The translations under genes and the position numbers were made by a program. DNA of 64,000 nt from Thysanoteuthis rhombus. Its lineage: Eukaryota; Mollusca; Cephalopoda; Oegopsida; Thysanoteuthidae. The DNA is taken from assembly GCA_963457665.1 (NCBI GenBank), contig OY735234.1, forward strand, positions 2,628,003-2,692,002. The letters run 5' to 3'. The notes beneath the pieces are model-generated. The model did no database searches and had not been told where the DNA came from. It was given only the letters and a program-made list of their open reading frames with translations. The stretch's first letter is position 1; each line of letters starts with the position of its first letter. Below, one piece after another: positions 1 to 12,438 of this stretch.

Positions 1-488
1 ATCATTCTTCTGCTTTTCTCCATTTGCTCTATTTTCTTATCTGTTCGCCTGTCATTTGTCATTTTGTTCCTCTTCTATTGGTTTTATTTCGTTCCGTTTA
101 TTTCGTCCATTTCTTTCTTTTTTTCCCCTTTCTAGCTTTTCTCTTTGCATATGTTTTCTCTTTTGCTTGCTCGCTTGTTACTTTTATTTCCCATTCTATT
201 TCATCTTCCTTTCTTCTAAATTTTTTCTCATGGTATCTGAATTGTTTGTTTCTTTCTTTCTTTCTCCTCGTTTTGCTTTCCCACTTTGAATTACATTGTA
301 TTCCTCTAAAAAGATTTTGTTGGATTCATGCATTATTTGTTTGTCTCTTCTCGTTTTGTTTTCTTTCTTTAAATTTCATTGTATTTATGTATTTTTCTTT
401 CTTTCATTCTTACTCTCTCGTTTTTCTTGTATTGTTTCTTTCTTTTCTTTTCATTTTACCTTCTGTTAATTCAATTGCATATATGTAT

Positions 489-528
<40 letters not shown>

Positions 529-600
529 TTCAATTTCCTTCATCCACTCCCGGTCTCTTCAATTTTCGGTTCTAGGAATTTTTATTTCTCTTAAATAGAA
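1..600. repeat. Pyrimidine-rich tract with (CTTT)n
   Basis: The + strand is almost entirely C and T, with short T runs, and holds a clean (CTTT) run of about ten copies at 488-530. The long open frames here translate to F, L and S only, which is what such DNA gives by chance. I see no splice, domain or codon signal. Confidence 0.85.
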
Positions 601-1165
601 TCTGTTTCATTGTTGGAGATTTGTTCGCTATGGCATCACAAACGACGATAACAGAAAACTTCGAAAATGTCGGATGGGTCAGCTCTAATGAAACGTACGT
701 TCGTAGTTACATCCTAATTATTCGAAGAGAATATTTCCCGTTTCTTTATTTCATTTCTTTTACTCTTGTTCAAAACAGAACTCTCCAGATTCTCTCTCCA
801 GTAGACAAACATGCACGTACAATACAATTGTGGACATAGAAATGCCACTACCTACTTACCTACCTACTTACCTACCTACAAACATACATACATACGTGTG
901 TGAGAGATGGGGGAATGAACACGCACCTGTGCATGTGTATGCGCGTGTGTGAGTGTATGAGTGCATTTTCAGAAAGACCATCCAATAAATAGCTGAGCTT
1001 GGTATGTATATCAAAATCAAGTTTGATACCAACATGAGCAATCATAGTTCGAAATCAGACACATTTATAACCGGCTGATGAATTGAAATTTTGCCGAATG
1101 AGAGTTGCAAATATTAAAATTCAGGATTATAAATGTTCAATTTGAACTTCTGTGATTCACCAATG
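601..1165. other. No gene seen; short tetranucleotide and TG repeats
   Basis: A 72-codon open frame at 621-839 matches nothing I recognise. An imperfect (ACCT/ACTT)n passing into (ACAT)n lies at 849-896, and TG-rich DNA follows to about 965. The rest looks like unique AT-rich sequence. Confidence 0.5.
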
Positions 1166-1169
1166 ATGA

Positions 1170-1965
1170 TATTAGGTCGTTAAACATGAAATGCCATTTT
1201 TTGCATCATAGAATGATGCTTGAATTGGGAGATTTTACTACTGCGATCGCAATTTTCTTTTGCTGATACCAAGTAAATAGAAATATATTTCATTATTATT
1301 AGGTTTTTGATCTCTTAATAGCAATGGTGTTTACCCAAAAAGTATGACTAATTTTCAAGTACGATTTCAAGCAAGGACGTAATGCTGCACAAGCCGCTAA
1401 AAACGTCAACGAAGCAATTGCACGGAGCTATACTACGGTAGTTCAATAGATTTATGAATAAGAATATGGAAGCAAATCATAAATCTCGAGGAAAGCCAAA
1501 ACCTGTCCCTCATGATAAAAAATTATTGACAGCAGTGACCCATGACCCATGAACAACGGTTCAAGCACTTTCTTTAGACTTCAGGACTTCAACAGTGACC
1601 ATATCACGTCATATCAAGACAATAGGAAAGGTTAAAAAATTGGAAAAATGGGTCCCACATGAACCGAATCAAATACTTCAACACAGTGTGAGACCCCACA
1701 TCTCTTAGTTGACCGTGTCTAAGTCTAGAGAATTAGGATAAAAAGTCTTTTAGCATCCTCATTATTCACCCAAATTTGATGGCCATGGATAAAAACATGC
1801 GGTCGAAGTTGATGGACTGAATGTGAAAATACAAGAAGGGGGAAGGATCATTTGATTGAGAAGTGGAAATTGAGGATTGCGTAAACTGAGCTATCAAAGT
1901 GAATTGAGGGCTACACAAGGCAATGCAATGAAACATTGATTATGGCAGCCAAAGTTGCAGCAGAA
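1170..1965 (+). mobile_element. Decayed mariner-type DNA transposon
   Basis: Translation on the + strand gives pieces of a mariner transposase, which cuts and pastes DNA at TA sites. An ATG-like start is at 1324. About 13 codons later comes FKQGRNAAQAAKNVNEAI, the helix-turn-helix start of the family. In another frame, from about 1480, are RGKPKPVPHDKKLLTAV and, near 1620-1660, IGKVKKLEKWVPHE, the conserved block at the end of the DNA-binding half. A late HPHYSP at about 1754-1771 matches the HPPYSPDLAP motif, but the aspartate that should follow SP is lysine here. Several stops and at least two frame changes separate these blocks, and most of the catalytic core is missing. The sequence ttaggtcgttaaacatgaaa near 1171 resembles a mariner left end; I found no right end. 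Dead copy. Confidence 0.8.
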
Positions 1966-2115
1966 TAAAAAAGATTATAATAATAAAAATATAATAAAGA
2001 ACTAGAGCTTGAAAATTTATGATTCTGATGTAAACAAACATAGTATAAATATATAAGACAAAAATGAAAAAATGGCGATGAAATTAATCTATATCAAAAG
2101 GCACTTCATCTGTAT

Positions 2116-2660
2116 ACATCACCATCATCATCATTCTCTTAACGCCCGTCGTTGGACATAGCCCATTCCCATGATTCCAAGGGGCGCCAACGTCTCCTGA
2201 TCCTGTCTTAATCGTTATGCCCTTTTATTTTCTATCGGCTGCGATTCTACGTATGATCTTTAGAGAACCACGTTGTGAGTTGTGACGTCTTTGCAACATA
2301 ACCTGCCCATTACCACACGATTTTTCTAATGGATTCAATGATATACCTGACTAATAGATTGTGATGTCTTGTTATCTCTCCAGGTGATATTAAGTATACT
2401 TCTCTCGTGGTGGCGTTACATCGTTCTTAGTCTGAAAACCCACCTTTGTTGGGTTCTATGGCTCAGCTCCATAGATGACTCGAAAAGACGCATTGGTTTT
2501 AGACCTTTCTTTAGAGTGCAGTTGATTTAAGGGTCTCTACTCCTAGCCTTTGGCTCGAAACCCTGAACTGCGAAGCAGCAGCACTATAACTGTAGGTCAA
2601 AGCAGATACTACACTTTGAACGAGCGTGACCTGTCCCCTTATAGTCACCTTCTACGATAC
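2116..2660 (-). mobile_element. RTE-type LINE, 3' fragment
   Basis: On the minus strand this reads as the C-terminal tail of an RTE-clade reverse transcriptase. HERSILNITWRDNKTSQSIS matches the usual MLGITxRDRxxxxxIR block, and near the end GNGLCPTTGVK matches the terminal AYVQQWTxxG-like segment. The minus-strand 3' end runs into TGATGATGATGGTGATG, the trinucleotide tail typical of these elements. The frame is broken by stops, and the reverse-transcriptase core itself is absent, so the copy is 5'-truncated and dead. The same family recurs at 13.2, 15.9, 31.7, 34.9, 37.5, 38.3 and 38.8 kb. Confidence 0.75.
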
Positions 2661-2699
2661 ACAAGAGGTTACTGACTATTTAATTTCTAAATAAAACTC

Positions 2700-2860
2700 A
2701 TGATGTATACAAATATGCTACACACATACATGCATGTACACAATACACCCATATACATAACCCCCACACATATATATACGCACAACACACATATACATAA
2801 AATATACTCTCATGTATTACACAAATATACATAAACAATATATACATATAGTGGGTCCCT
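2700..2860. repeat. Imperfect CA/TA-rich repeat
   Basis: Interrupted ACACAT, ATACAT and TATATA motifs with no perfect run above about ten bases. It looks like an old, decayed dinucleotide microsatellite. Confidence 0.6.
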
Positions 2861-3251
2861 GACAGACCCTACTACTCTGGGACATAGTAAACCTGAGAGA
2901 AATGGTGATTAAGAGGTGATTCATCTCTTCCTAGAGCTCCTGAACTGACGCTTCACCACCGGATGCAGTTTAATGCCATACTCGGGACAATTTCAATTGT
3001 GATGCAAAGATAAAATAATGAACTTCCCAGAAGTAATTCTGTAATATTATCGACTAGAGTTGTGTCTCCGAGATGCAATTCGAAAAAACGCAATTGCAAA
3101 CTTTCCCAACCCAACAAATACGCAAGAGAACACTTTATCTCATGACACAACAAGAAAAGGACAGACATCTGTTTCTGTAATAAGAATATCAAGATCATTG
3201 AAAAAATATTTAATCCCTATTAAGCCCGAAACATAAATAAATATTCATTGC
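2861..3251. other. No feature recognised
   Basis: Mixed-composition DNA with an 81-codon minus frame (2953-3198) that shows no motif I know. It ends at an A-rich tract. Confidence 0.4.
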
Positions 3252-3357
3252 AAAAAAAAAAAAAAAAAACGAAAAAAAAAAAAAAAACAAGCGGAAAAAT
3301 ATCTGCTGAAATACAATATAACTCATTGTCAAAGGAAAAAGTTACACACGTGCACAA

Positions 3358-3383
<26 letters not shown>
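3252..3383. repeat. Double poly(A) tract and (CA)n
   Basis: Two A runs of about 18 and 16 bases separated by CG lie at 3252-3287, possibly the A tails of a retroposed sequence. A (CA)n run of about 16 copies follows at 3350-3383. Confidence 0.75.
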
Positions 3384-3391
<8 letters not shown>

Positions 3392-4540
3392 GTATATAAA
3401 AATGTACACGCCAGTCATAAACACTGTTAAGTCTGTTTTTTTCTTTTCCTCTTTCTTTTTTTGTATTCTCTTTCATCGCTAGAATTGATTTAAAAAAAGA
3501 ATAGTATGACGTAGTGTGACGTAAAGAAGAAATGATATTTTTTCTCCCCTCTCTTTCTCTTATCATCCCCCTCTAATCAAGATAACTGTTTTCCTTCTTG
3601 GTTACGAAGCTGTTTATCTCTCTTTAGCCACTCTCCTTTCGGTCATTTGATTTCAATTTCTTTAATGCCATTAATCTATTCAAATTTGATATTTGCATGA
3701 ATTCTCCCCGTTCTAACGTCGCAGTAAAGATAAAGAATTTGATTACGAATTAACTCCTTGTGGAAAGTGATCTGAGCACATGAGACTTTATTTAGAACAA
3801 GAGTTTAGAACAATGTTGACCATTATTGTCAAACTACTAAAGATTCTACTTGATCACCGCAATTACTCAGTTGTTAAAATTGAAGATTTTTCAATTTCAG
3901 AATTGAATTTAAAGAGAGTGGATAGAAGACAAATGATGGGATTATGTCATGTCAGAATCTATTGCCATCAGTCAATATAGACGTTGCAAGAGTAGGGATC
4001 GCTGCTAGGTCAATAAATACATTTTGTTTTTATTTAAATGACCGCTGCTTTCTTTCGTTTGATTTGAAAAAAGTTCTCAACTTCATTTACAGTTCCTTTG
4101 AGTTTCCCTGCCCAAGCGCAGCCAAGTTTGCCTCGTGTTTTTGTCCCACATCCTTCATTAATCCAGATTGTCGCAAAAGCAAAAGTGCAATTAATCCTTT
4201 GATTTAGAACTAAAAATATTAAATGCTATCTGAGTGATTATACCACAACAGCAGTCACATGCATGAAATATCGGTTACAGTTTTGAGTATGATTTGTATG
4301 TGAAATGAAAGATAGATTGAGAGAGGGTCAGGGGAAGCAGGAACAGGAGGAGGGACTTTGGCTTGCGTTATGAGACCAATCTGACGTGTTAACAGGATCG
4401 CCACAGGAAGCTTACAGCATCTAGTATTTCAATAAGGTCACTCATCTAAGTATTCACCAGGCCCGCTATTGCTTAACTTTCATTATCGTTTGGGAACTGG
4501 TGAGCCTTTACATCAAAAGGTGGGAAAAGAACAAAACAAA

Positions 4541-4542
<2 letters not shown>
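3384..4542. other. No feature recognised
   Basis: AT-rich DNA with a short pyrimidine stretch at 3430-3570. Short open frames at 3780-3980 and 3944-4207 have no recognisable motif. Nothing here can be named. Confidence 0.4.
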
Positions 4543-4605
<63 letters not shown>

Positions 4606-4910
4606 AGAGGATTAGGCAAAAAAAGGAAGAAAGAACGAGAATAGAGAGAAAAGAAAGAGTAAGTGGAGAGGGAAAGGAAGAAAAAAGAGAGAAAGGTGGG
4701 AAATAGACGAGGAAGAGGGGGTAGATGAGGAAAATGGAGTGTGCGACAGTGCAGAAGAAGAAAAAAATGAGAATGAGATTGGAGAGAGGAAGGATAAAGA
4801 GGGATAGAAAGAGAGGGGGGAGAGGAAAAGGATAGACTAGGAAGATGAGGGAGATGGAGAGGTTGAAAGAGTAGAAGTAGAAAAAGAGAATGAGATGGGA
4901 GAAAGTAAGG
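4543..4910. repeat. (GA)n followed by a 300-bp polypurine tract
   Basis: A near-perfect (GA) run fills 4543-4601. It passes into about 300 bp that is almost all A and G on the + strand (GGAAG, GAGAGG, AAAGAG), with only scattered T and C. Such purine-pyrimidine mirror DNA can form triplex. The minus open frame 4604-4990 is a shadow of it. Confidence 0.8.
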
Positions 4911-5865
4911 TCAACAAACGGACATTTCTTGAAAAAAAAGTTGAAGCCAAGAAGATATCGTTGAATTCGCAAAAGGCAAAGATCGTTCACAACTTTTTTT
5001 CGTTCATTTTAGAAAACAATTCTTTAGTTAAGAGGTTTCCCCGGACCTAGGCCATTGTTCTAGTCTTTTGGAGTAAAAAATTTCTCGAGCCAAACAATGG
5101 TTGTTAATCATTTTTAATAAATCAAATAATTGTGAAGGGATTGAAAAGAAATAAACTTCTGTCTAACGATATTTTTATTTGTCCACCCTGCTCTCCCCCT
5201 TTGTCTCTGTACATACATATAGGTATATATCTATATCTATATTGAAAAAAAAAATGGTGCTTAAAAATAGGTTTCTTTGTAATTGTCCCTCGAAAGATAT
5301 AAAATTATTTCCTAACGAGGAATCAAAAGTGACGCAAAGAAGTATCTTAAAAAAAAGTCCTCCTTTAAATCAGAACAAATAAATTGATAAAAACTGAAAA
5401 ATTCAATTTGAAATGAATTGAAAAAATTCATGAAGAAAATTTAAAAATTCCGACTCTTTTAGTGACAATAACAGATCGAATGATGCCATTCTATATATTT
5501 TTTAATTGAAAAAATGAATATAGAATTGAAGAACCAAGAGAAAAAAAGAAAACTTTCCGTGTGGAACACAAAGACGACATTTAAAACAGTAGGGAATATT
5601 TTTGGACTTTGATATTCTTCATCTTCCATTCCATTCTTTGTCCATTCTCCTGACAATGCTCTTCAAAGACTTTCCTAATTGGAGACGAGTGACACAAAGT
5701 CTCTGTAAAAGACAGGACTAATTGAAAATTAACAAGGGATTGTTAGTGCCTTTGGTTGTTATCGTTATGGCCTTTATATGACATATTTGCATTGGCTATT
5801 TTAAGGAGAAATCTCTTACATACATAGAAACCTACATAAATACACTTCAACTCTCTCGAGTTCAT

Positions 5866-5869
<4 letters not shown>
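4911..5869. other. No feature recognised
   Basis: AT-rich, apparently unique DNA. Open frames of 63-67 codons on both strands carry no motif. It ends at the start of a large (TA)n zone. Confidence 0.4.
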
Positions 5870-5923
<54 letters not shown>

Positions 5924-5926
<3 letters not shown>

Positions 5927-5980
5927 ATCTGCAACCGATAGGGTAACCGCTTAAAAGTAGCGTTGCTCTTACCATTGAGC
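5924..5980 (-). mobile_element. tRNA-derived SINE head, copy 1
   Basis: On the minus strand it reads GCTCAATGGTAAGAGCAACG (an A-box-like D arm) and ends in an RNA polymerase III B-box-like GGTTGCAGATTCG. It is nearly the same as the copy at 6223-6284 and has (TA)n directly on both sides. Confidence 0.65.
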
Positions 5981-5990
5981 TATATATATA

Positions 5991-6053
<63 letters not shown>

Positions 6054-6059
6054 TATCTT

Positions 6060-6097
<38 letters not shown>

Positions 6098-6108
6098 CAT
6101 ATTATCTT

Positions 6109-6142
<34 letters not shown>

Positions 6143-6146
6143 CTAT

Positions 6147-6203
<57 letters not shown>

Positions 6204-6222
6204 CGTATATATATATATATAT

Positions 6223-6281
6223 CGAACCTGTGACCGATAGAGTTGCCACTTCAACGTAGCGTTGCTCTTGCCATTGAGCTG

Positions 6282-6284
<3 letters not shown>
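6223..6284 (-). mobile_element. tRNA-derived SINE head, copy 2
   Basis: On the minus strand it starts GTTCAGCTCAATGGCAAGAG (A box) and ends TCGGTCACAGGTTCG (B box), at tRNA-like spacing. The SINE body is missing, replaced by (TA)n. This is the best preserved head of the family in the window. Confidence 0.7.
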
Positions 6285-6355
<71 letters not shown>

Positions 6356-6632
6356 TGAACACATTCAAAATATTTTTGTGTCACTTCAGTTACCTATTTC
6401 CATTTTCTCTTTTTAGGATCATCAGTTGCTTACCAAATAACTGTTTCGAGGCACTTATATCAACATAGCACCCAGCAGTGCTGATCAACCCTTACCCTTC
6501 AGCTATGATTTTGATTTATAATCTTTATCATACATGTATATACATGCTTGTGCATAGAGTATTTCATGAAATGAACCCATCACACATCGGATTTGTCAAA
6601 TTCAAATAATCGATCTGTCTCTCTATTCATCT

Positions 6633-6635
<3 letters not shown>

Positions 6636-6683
<48 letters not shown>

Positions 6684-6777
6684 CAAGAAAAACGCCGTCT
6701 GGGCCTAGTGACTCAAAAAAACAGGAGGTCATTTCAAATAGTATAACATTCAGATATATATGTACACACATACCCCC

Positions 6778-6833
<56 letters not shown>
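6636..6833. repeat. Two (TA)n tracts
   Basis: TA runs at 6636-6682 and 6780-6833 flank about 100 bp of mixed DNA. Confidence 0.9.
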
Positions 6834-6839
<6 letters not shown>

Positions 6840-6930
6840 CATACACAAACATAGAAGACTATGTATATTATGAAATTCCTTTATTCGAGACTACCCAACC
6901 ACATGAAATCATTCACACATGAAAATTATA
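6833..6930 (-). repeat. Dispersed repeat next to (TA)n, copy 1
   Basis: It matches 27879-27982 in reverse complement at roughly 90% identity by eye. Shared landmarks are gtgatacata, catagaaga, ttcctttattcgagactacc and attcacacatgaaaatta. Both copies begin directly at a (TA)n tract, so that tract is probably part of the element. Strand is given relative to the other copy. Confidence 0.75.
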
Positions 6931-8170
<1,240 letters not shown>

Positions 8171-8171
8171 G

Positions 8172-8250
8172 TCTGCTGCAGTTATTGGACCTTCGACCGC
8201 TAGAGTAGGCGCTTCAACGTTGCGTTGCTCTTACCATTGAGCCAAACAGT
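8172..8250 (-). mobile_element. tRNA-derived SINE head, copy 3
   Basis: On the minus strand it carries GGCTCAATGGTAAGAGCAAC and a decayed B box (GGTCGAAGGTCC), then a few body bases (AACTGCAG) before running into (TA)n. Confidence 0.65.
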
Positions 8251-8454
8251 TAGCAGGAATGTTAAGACCCAAATGAATATTTTAACTTAAAATTCTTATT
8301 TTGCTTATTCACGGCCTACATCAGCCCTATTCGTCTCTCTCAACGCGACAATGATGCTGTTAAGAAATGTATGAATGATCCGACAGAATTATTATAAATT
8401 GCCTTATATTATATTGAAACCTTTATTCGAAATGATATCCCGTTATTATTCGTT

Positions 8455-8572
8455 GAATTCGTCTTGTAGCCGAGACATCGTAAATTTAATAAAAAATTGA
8501 AGAAAATGGGCTGTAGCAGGAATCGTAACTGCGACCGATAAGGTTGTCACTTCAACACAACGTTGCACTTAT
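8455..8572 (-). mobile_element. tRNA-derived SINE, head plus body
   Basis: On the minus strand a diverged head (CAACGTTGTGTTGAAGTGAC, then TCGGTCGCAG) is followed by CGATTCCTGC, CCCATTTTCTTCAATT and ACGATGTCTC. This body matches the + copy at 15110-15190 base for base over long stretches, which ties both to one SINE family. Confidence 0.7.
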
Positions 8573-8580
8573 CGAAGGGC

Positions 8581-8693
8581 CGCCGGTAATGCAGAGGCCT
8601 AAGTAACTGATTCATCTCAAAAGTAGAGCAGCTATAGACCATGAATGAACAAAATGAGAAATTGGAGTTATTTGGGCGTCTGCATTACCGGCG
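8581..8693. mobile_element. 113-bp hairpin, possible MITE
   Basis: The outer 15 bases are a perfect inverted repeat (CGCCGGTAATGCAGA at 8581-8595 and its complement at 8679-8693). The match continues inward imperfectly for about 24 more bases (CCTAAGTAACT against CCCAAATAACT, and CTCA in both), leaving a loop of about 35 bases. There is no coding capacity. Target-site duplication is not evident. Confidence 0.6.
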
Positions 8694-8699
8694 ACCGGA

Positions 8700-8757
8700 G
8701 GAATCGTGTGACACATTCATCTGATACACCTCTCCCTATATTTGACCTTGTGTCAGA
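8700..8757 (+). mobile_element. SINE tail fragment
   Basis: GACCTTGTGTCA preceded by a CTCCCTATATTT segment resembles the tail of the SINE at 15290-15330. It lies just outside the hairpin and opposite in strand to the head at 8455-8572, so it is probably a separate insertion. Confidence 0.45.
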
Positions 8758-9347
8758 CTAGAAAAGGCTTAGAAAATATATAGATATATGTTTTTAGTTG
8801 ATTGGTATACTGACTTTTTGATTAGATTGTTAGTCAATCGAAACCTGGACATCAGCTAGATTTGAACATTAGCACCAAAGACACGATATCGATCGAGAGA
8901 TGTGGACATCACATGACACCACATTCTTTTCGACGATTCCGTGGATATAAATCGTTTAATATCTGTTCGTTGTACGTAAGGCAGTTGTTTATATATATAT
9001 ATATATATATATATATGCTCAGGTCGGGAAAAGTGAATGGGAATAATGATGGCAGTGAGAATGGATAACGTTGAATTTATCAGCATACCTGATAGCTTTT
9101 GATGCACGATGTTCTTCAAAACAATCTTGTCTCAATTTATTTTCTCAGATTAGCGGTCCCTACCTTTCACTCACCGTAGACCGATCCAATATTGACAATA
9201 TCCACGCATAACGACCAGAATATAAGTAATGTCAACGATAAGTAACTCATATGTTCCTAATACACTTTATTTCATTTTTAAAAGGGTGTCAAGTTCGACA
9301 GCGCGAGTGTCGAAGAATGAGGAAAGGTGCAGCTCTTGTTTCCTCAT
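8758..9347. other. No gene seen; short (TA)n
   Basis: Mixed AT-rich DNA with (TA)n at 8990-9016. At 9266-9271 the minus strand reads AATAAA, just past the end of one minus frame of the minisatellite (see findings). Confidence 0.4.
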
Positions 9348-12300
9348 GGCCCGGTAGCACAGGCTTTGTAGCCCGGTAGCACAGGCTTTGTAGCCCAGTA
9401 GCACAGGCTTTGTAACCCAGTAGCACAGGTTTTGTAGCCCGGCAGCACAGGCTTTGTAGACCGGTTGCACAGGCCTTGTAGCCCGGTAGCACAGGCTCTG
9501 TAGCCCGATAGCACAGGCTTTGTAGCCCGGTAGCACAGGCTTTGTAGCGCGGCAGCACAGGCTTTGTAGCCCGGTAGCACAGGCTTTGTAGCCCGGCAGC
9601 ACAGGCTTTGTAGCGCGGCAGCACAGGCTCTGTAGCCCGGTAGCACAGGCTTTGTAGCCCGGTAGCACAGGTTTTGTAGCCCGGTAGCACAGGTTTTGTA
9701 ACCCGGTTGTACAGGTTTTGTAGCCCGGTAGCACAGGCTTTGTAGCCTGGTAGCACAGGCTTTGTAGCGCGGCAGCACAGGCTTTGTAGCCCGGTAGCAC
9801 AGGCTCTGTAGCCCGATAGCACAGGCTTTGTAGCCCGGTAGCACAGGCTTTGTAGCCCGGTAGCACAGGCTTTGTAGCCCGGTAGCACAGGCTTTGTAGC
9901 CCGGTAGCACAGGTTTTGTAGCCCGGTAGCAAAGGCTTTGTAACTCAGTAGCACAGGTTTTGTAGCCCGGCAGCACAAGCTTTGTAGACCGGTTGCACAG
10001 GCCTTGTAGCCTGGTAGCACAGATTTTTTAGCCCGGTAGCACAGGCTCCGTAGCGCGGCAGCACAGGCTTTGTAGCCCGGTAGCAAAGGCTTTGTAGCCC
10101 GGTAGCACAGGCTTTGTAACCCGGTTGTACAGGTTTTGTAGCCCGGCAGCACAGGCTTTGTAGCCTGGTAGCACAGGCTTTGTAGCTTGGCAGCACAGGC
10201 TTTATAGCGCGACAGCACAGGCTTTGTAGCCAGGTAGCACAGGCTTTGTAGCCCAGTAGCACAAGCTTTGTAGCCCGGTTGTACAGGTTTTGTAGCCCGG
10301 CAGCACTGGCTTTGTAGACCGGTTGCACAGGCCTTGTAGCCCGGTAACACAGGCTTTGTAGCCCGGTAGCACAGGCTTTGTAACCCGGTTTCACAGGCTT
10401 TGTAGCCCGGTAGCACAGGTTTTGTAGCCCGGTAGCACAGGCTTTGTAGCCCGATAGCACAGGCTTTGTAGCCCGGTAGCATAGGCCTTGTAGCCCAGTA
10501 GCACAGGCTTTGTAACCCGGTTGTACAGGCTTTGTAGCCCGGTAGCACAGGCTTTGTAGACCGGTTGCACAGGCTTTGTAGCCCGGTAGCACAGGCTTTG
10601 TAGCCCAGTAGCACAGGCTTTGTAACCCGGTTGTACAGGTTTTGTAGCCCGGCAGCACAGGCTTCGTAGACCGGTTGCACAGGGTTTGTAGCCTGGTAGC
10701 ACAGGCTTTGTAGCCTGTAGCACAGGCTTTGTAGCCCAGTAGCACAGGCTTTGTAACCCGGTTGTACAGGTTTTCTAGCCTGACAGCACAGGCTTTGTAG
10801 CCCGGTTGCACAGGCTTTGTAACCCGGTAGCACAGGCTTTGTAGCCCAGTAGCACAGGCTTTGTAGCCCGGTAGCACAGGCTTTGTAGCCCGGCAGCACA
10901 GGCTTTGTAACCCAGTTGTACAGGTTTTGTTGCCCGGCAGCACAAGCTTTGTACACCGGTTGCACAGGCTTTGTAGCCCAGTAGCACAGGCTTTGTAGCC
11001 CGGTAGCACAGGCTTTGTAGCGTGGCAGCACAGGCTTTGTGGCCTGGTAGCACAGGCTTTGTAGCCTAGTAGCACAGGCTTTGTAACCCGGCAGCACAGG
11101 CTTTGTTGCCCGGTAGCACAGGCTTTGTAGCCCGGTAGCACAGGCTTTGTAGCCTGGTAGCACAGGTTTTGTAGCCCAGTAGCATAGGCTTTGTAACCCG
11201 GTCGTAAAGGTTTTGTAGCCCGGCAGCACAGGCTTCGTAGACCGGTTGCACAGGCCTTGTAGCCCGGTAGCACAGGCTTTGTAGCCCGGTAGCACAGGCT
11301 TTGTAGCCCAGTAGCACAAGCTTTGTAACCCGGTTGTACAGGTTTTGTAGCCCAGTAGCACAGGCTTTGTAACCAGGTTGTACAGGTTTTGTAGCCCGGC
11401 AGCACAACCTTTGTAGCACAGCAGCACAGGCTTTGTAGCCCGGTAGCACAGGCTTTGTAGCCCGGTAGCACAGGCTTTGTAATCTGGTTGTACAGGTTTT
11501 GTAGCCCGGTAGCACAGGCTTTGTAGCCCGGTTGCACAGGCCTTGTAGCCCGGTAGCACAGGCTTTGTAGCCCGGTAGCGCAGGCTTTGTATTCCAGTAG
11601 CACAGGCTTTGTAACCCGGTTGTACAGGTTTTGTAGCCCAGTAGCACAGGCTTTGTAACCCGGTTGTACAGGTTTTGTAGCCCGGCAGCACAAGCTTGGT
11701 AGACCAGTTGCACAGGCCTTGTAGCCCGGTAGCACAGGCTTTGTAGCCCGGTAGCACAGGCTTTGTAGCCCAGTAGCACAGGCTTTGTAACCCGGTTGTA
11801 CAGGTTTTGTAGCCCGGCAGCACAGGCTTCGTAGACCGGTTGCACAGGCCCTGTAGCCCGGTAGCACAGGCTTTGTAGCCCGGTTGTACAGGTTTTGTAG
11901 CCCGGTAGCACAGGCTTTGTAGCCCGGTAGCACAGGCTTTGTATTCCAGTAGCACAGGCTTTGTAACCCGGTTGTACAGGTTTTGTAGCCCAGTAGCACA
12001 GGCTTTGTAACCCAGTTGCACAGGTTTTGTAGCCCGGTAGCACAGGCTTTGTAACCCGGTTGTACAGGTTTTATAGCCTGGTAGCACAGGCTTTGTAGCC
12101 CGGTAGCACAGGCCTTGTAGCCCGGTAGCACAGACTTTGTAGTCTGGTAGCACAGGCTTTGTAGCCCAGTAGCACAGGCTTTGTAACCAGGTTGTACAGG
12201 TTTTGTTGCCCTGGTAGCACAGGCTTTGTAGCCCGGTAGCACAGGCTTTGTAATCCGGTTGTACAAGTTTTGTTGCCCTGGTAGCACAGGCTTTGTAGCC

Positions 12301-12438
12301 CGGTAGCACAGGCTTTGTAATCCGGTTGTACAGGTTTTGTTGCCCTGGTAGCACAGGCTCTGTAGCCCGGTAGCACAGGCTTTGTAGCCCGGTAGCACAG
12401 GCTTTGTAATCCGGTAGCACAGGCTTTGTAGCCCGGTA
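9348..12438 (-). repeat. 22-bp minisatellite, about 140 copies
   Basis: A continuous 3.09-kb tandem array. Each + strand unit is 22 bp and contains GGCTTTGTAGCCCGG followed by TAGCACA. Common variants are AACCCGGTTGTACAGG, AGACCGGTTGCACAGG and AGCCCGGCAGCACAGG. Because 22 is 1 modulo 3, each of the three minus frames translates as the same 22-residue peptide cycle (with KACATG and LCYRATKPVLPG). One minus frame is open for 1043 codons (9289-12420). A second has one interruption (12467-9945, then 9932-9267), and a third has several. All + frames are closed by TAG. No domain, signal or homologue is recognised, so I annotate a satellite rather than a gene. It has no unique spacers and is not a CRISPR array. 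Confidence 0.95.

Larger units (their letters stand above)
5870..6352. repeat. Composite (TA)n microsatellite with embedded SINE heads
   Basis: TA runs at 5870-5923, 5981-6051, 6078-6197 and 6285-6352 are broken by (CT)n at 6055-6077 and by two tRNA-like inserts. Proteins made only of Y and I predicted here are artefacts. Confidence 0.9.

Noticed and set aside
24-594. Membrane-protein-like open frames
   Set aside because: F/L/S-rich translations of a pyrimidine tract.
5963-6922. Tyrosine/isoleucine-rich proteins
   Set aside because: Direct translation of (TA)n on both strands; the same holds at 8.0, 16.6, 43.3, 47.1, 55.1, 56.5 and 61.0 kb.
9289-12420. 1043-codon open frame as a protein-coding gene
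   Set aside because: It is a translation of a 22-bp tandem repeat, starts inside the array, and has no domain or transcript support. Kept as a repeat and raised as a finding.
9348-12438. CRISPR-like array
   Set aside because: Units are head to tail without unique spacers, and the setting is animal DNA.
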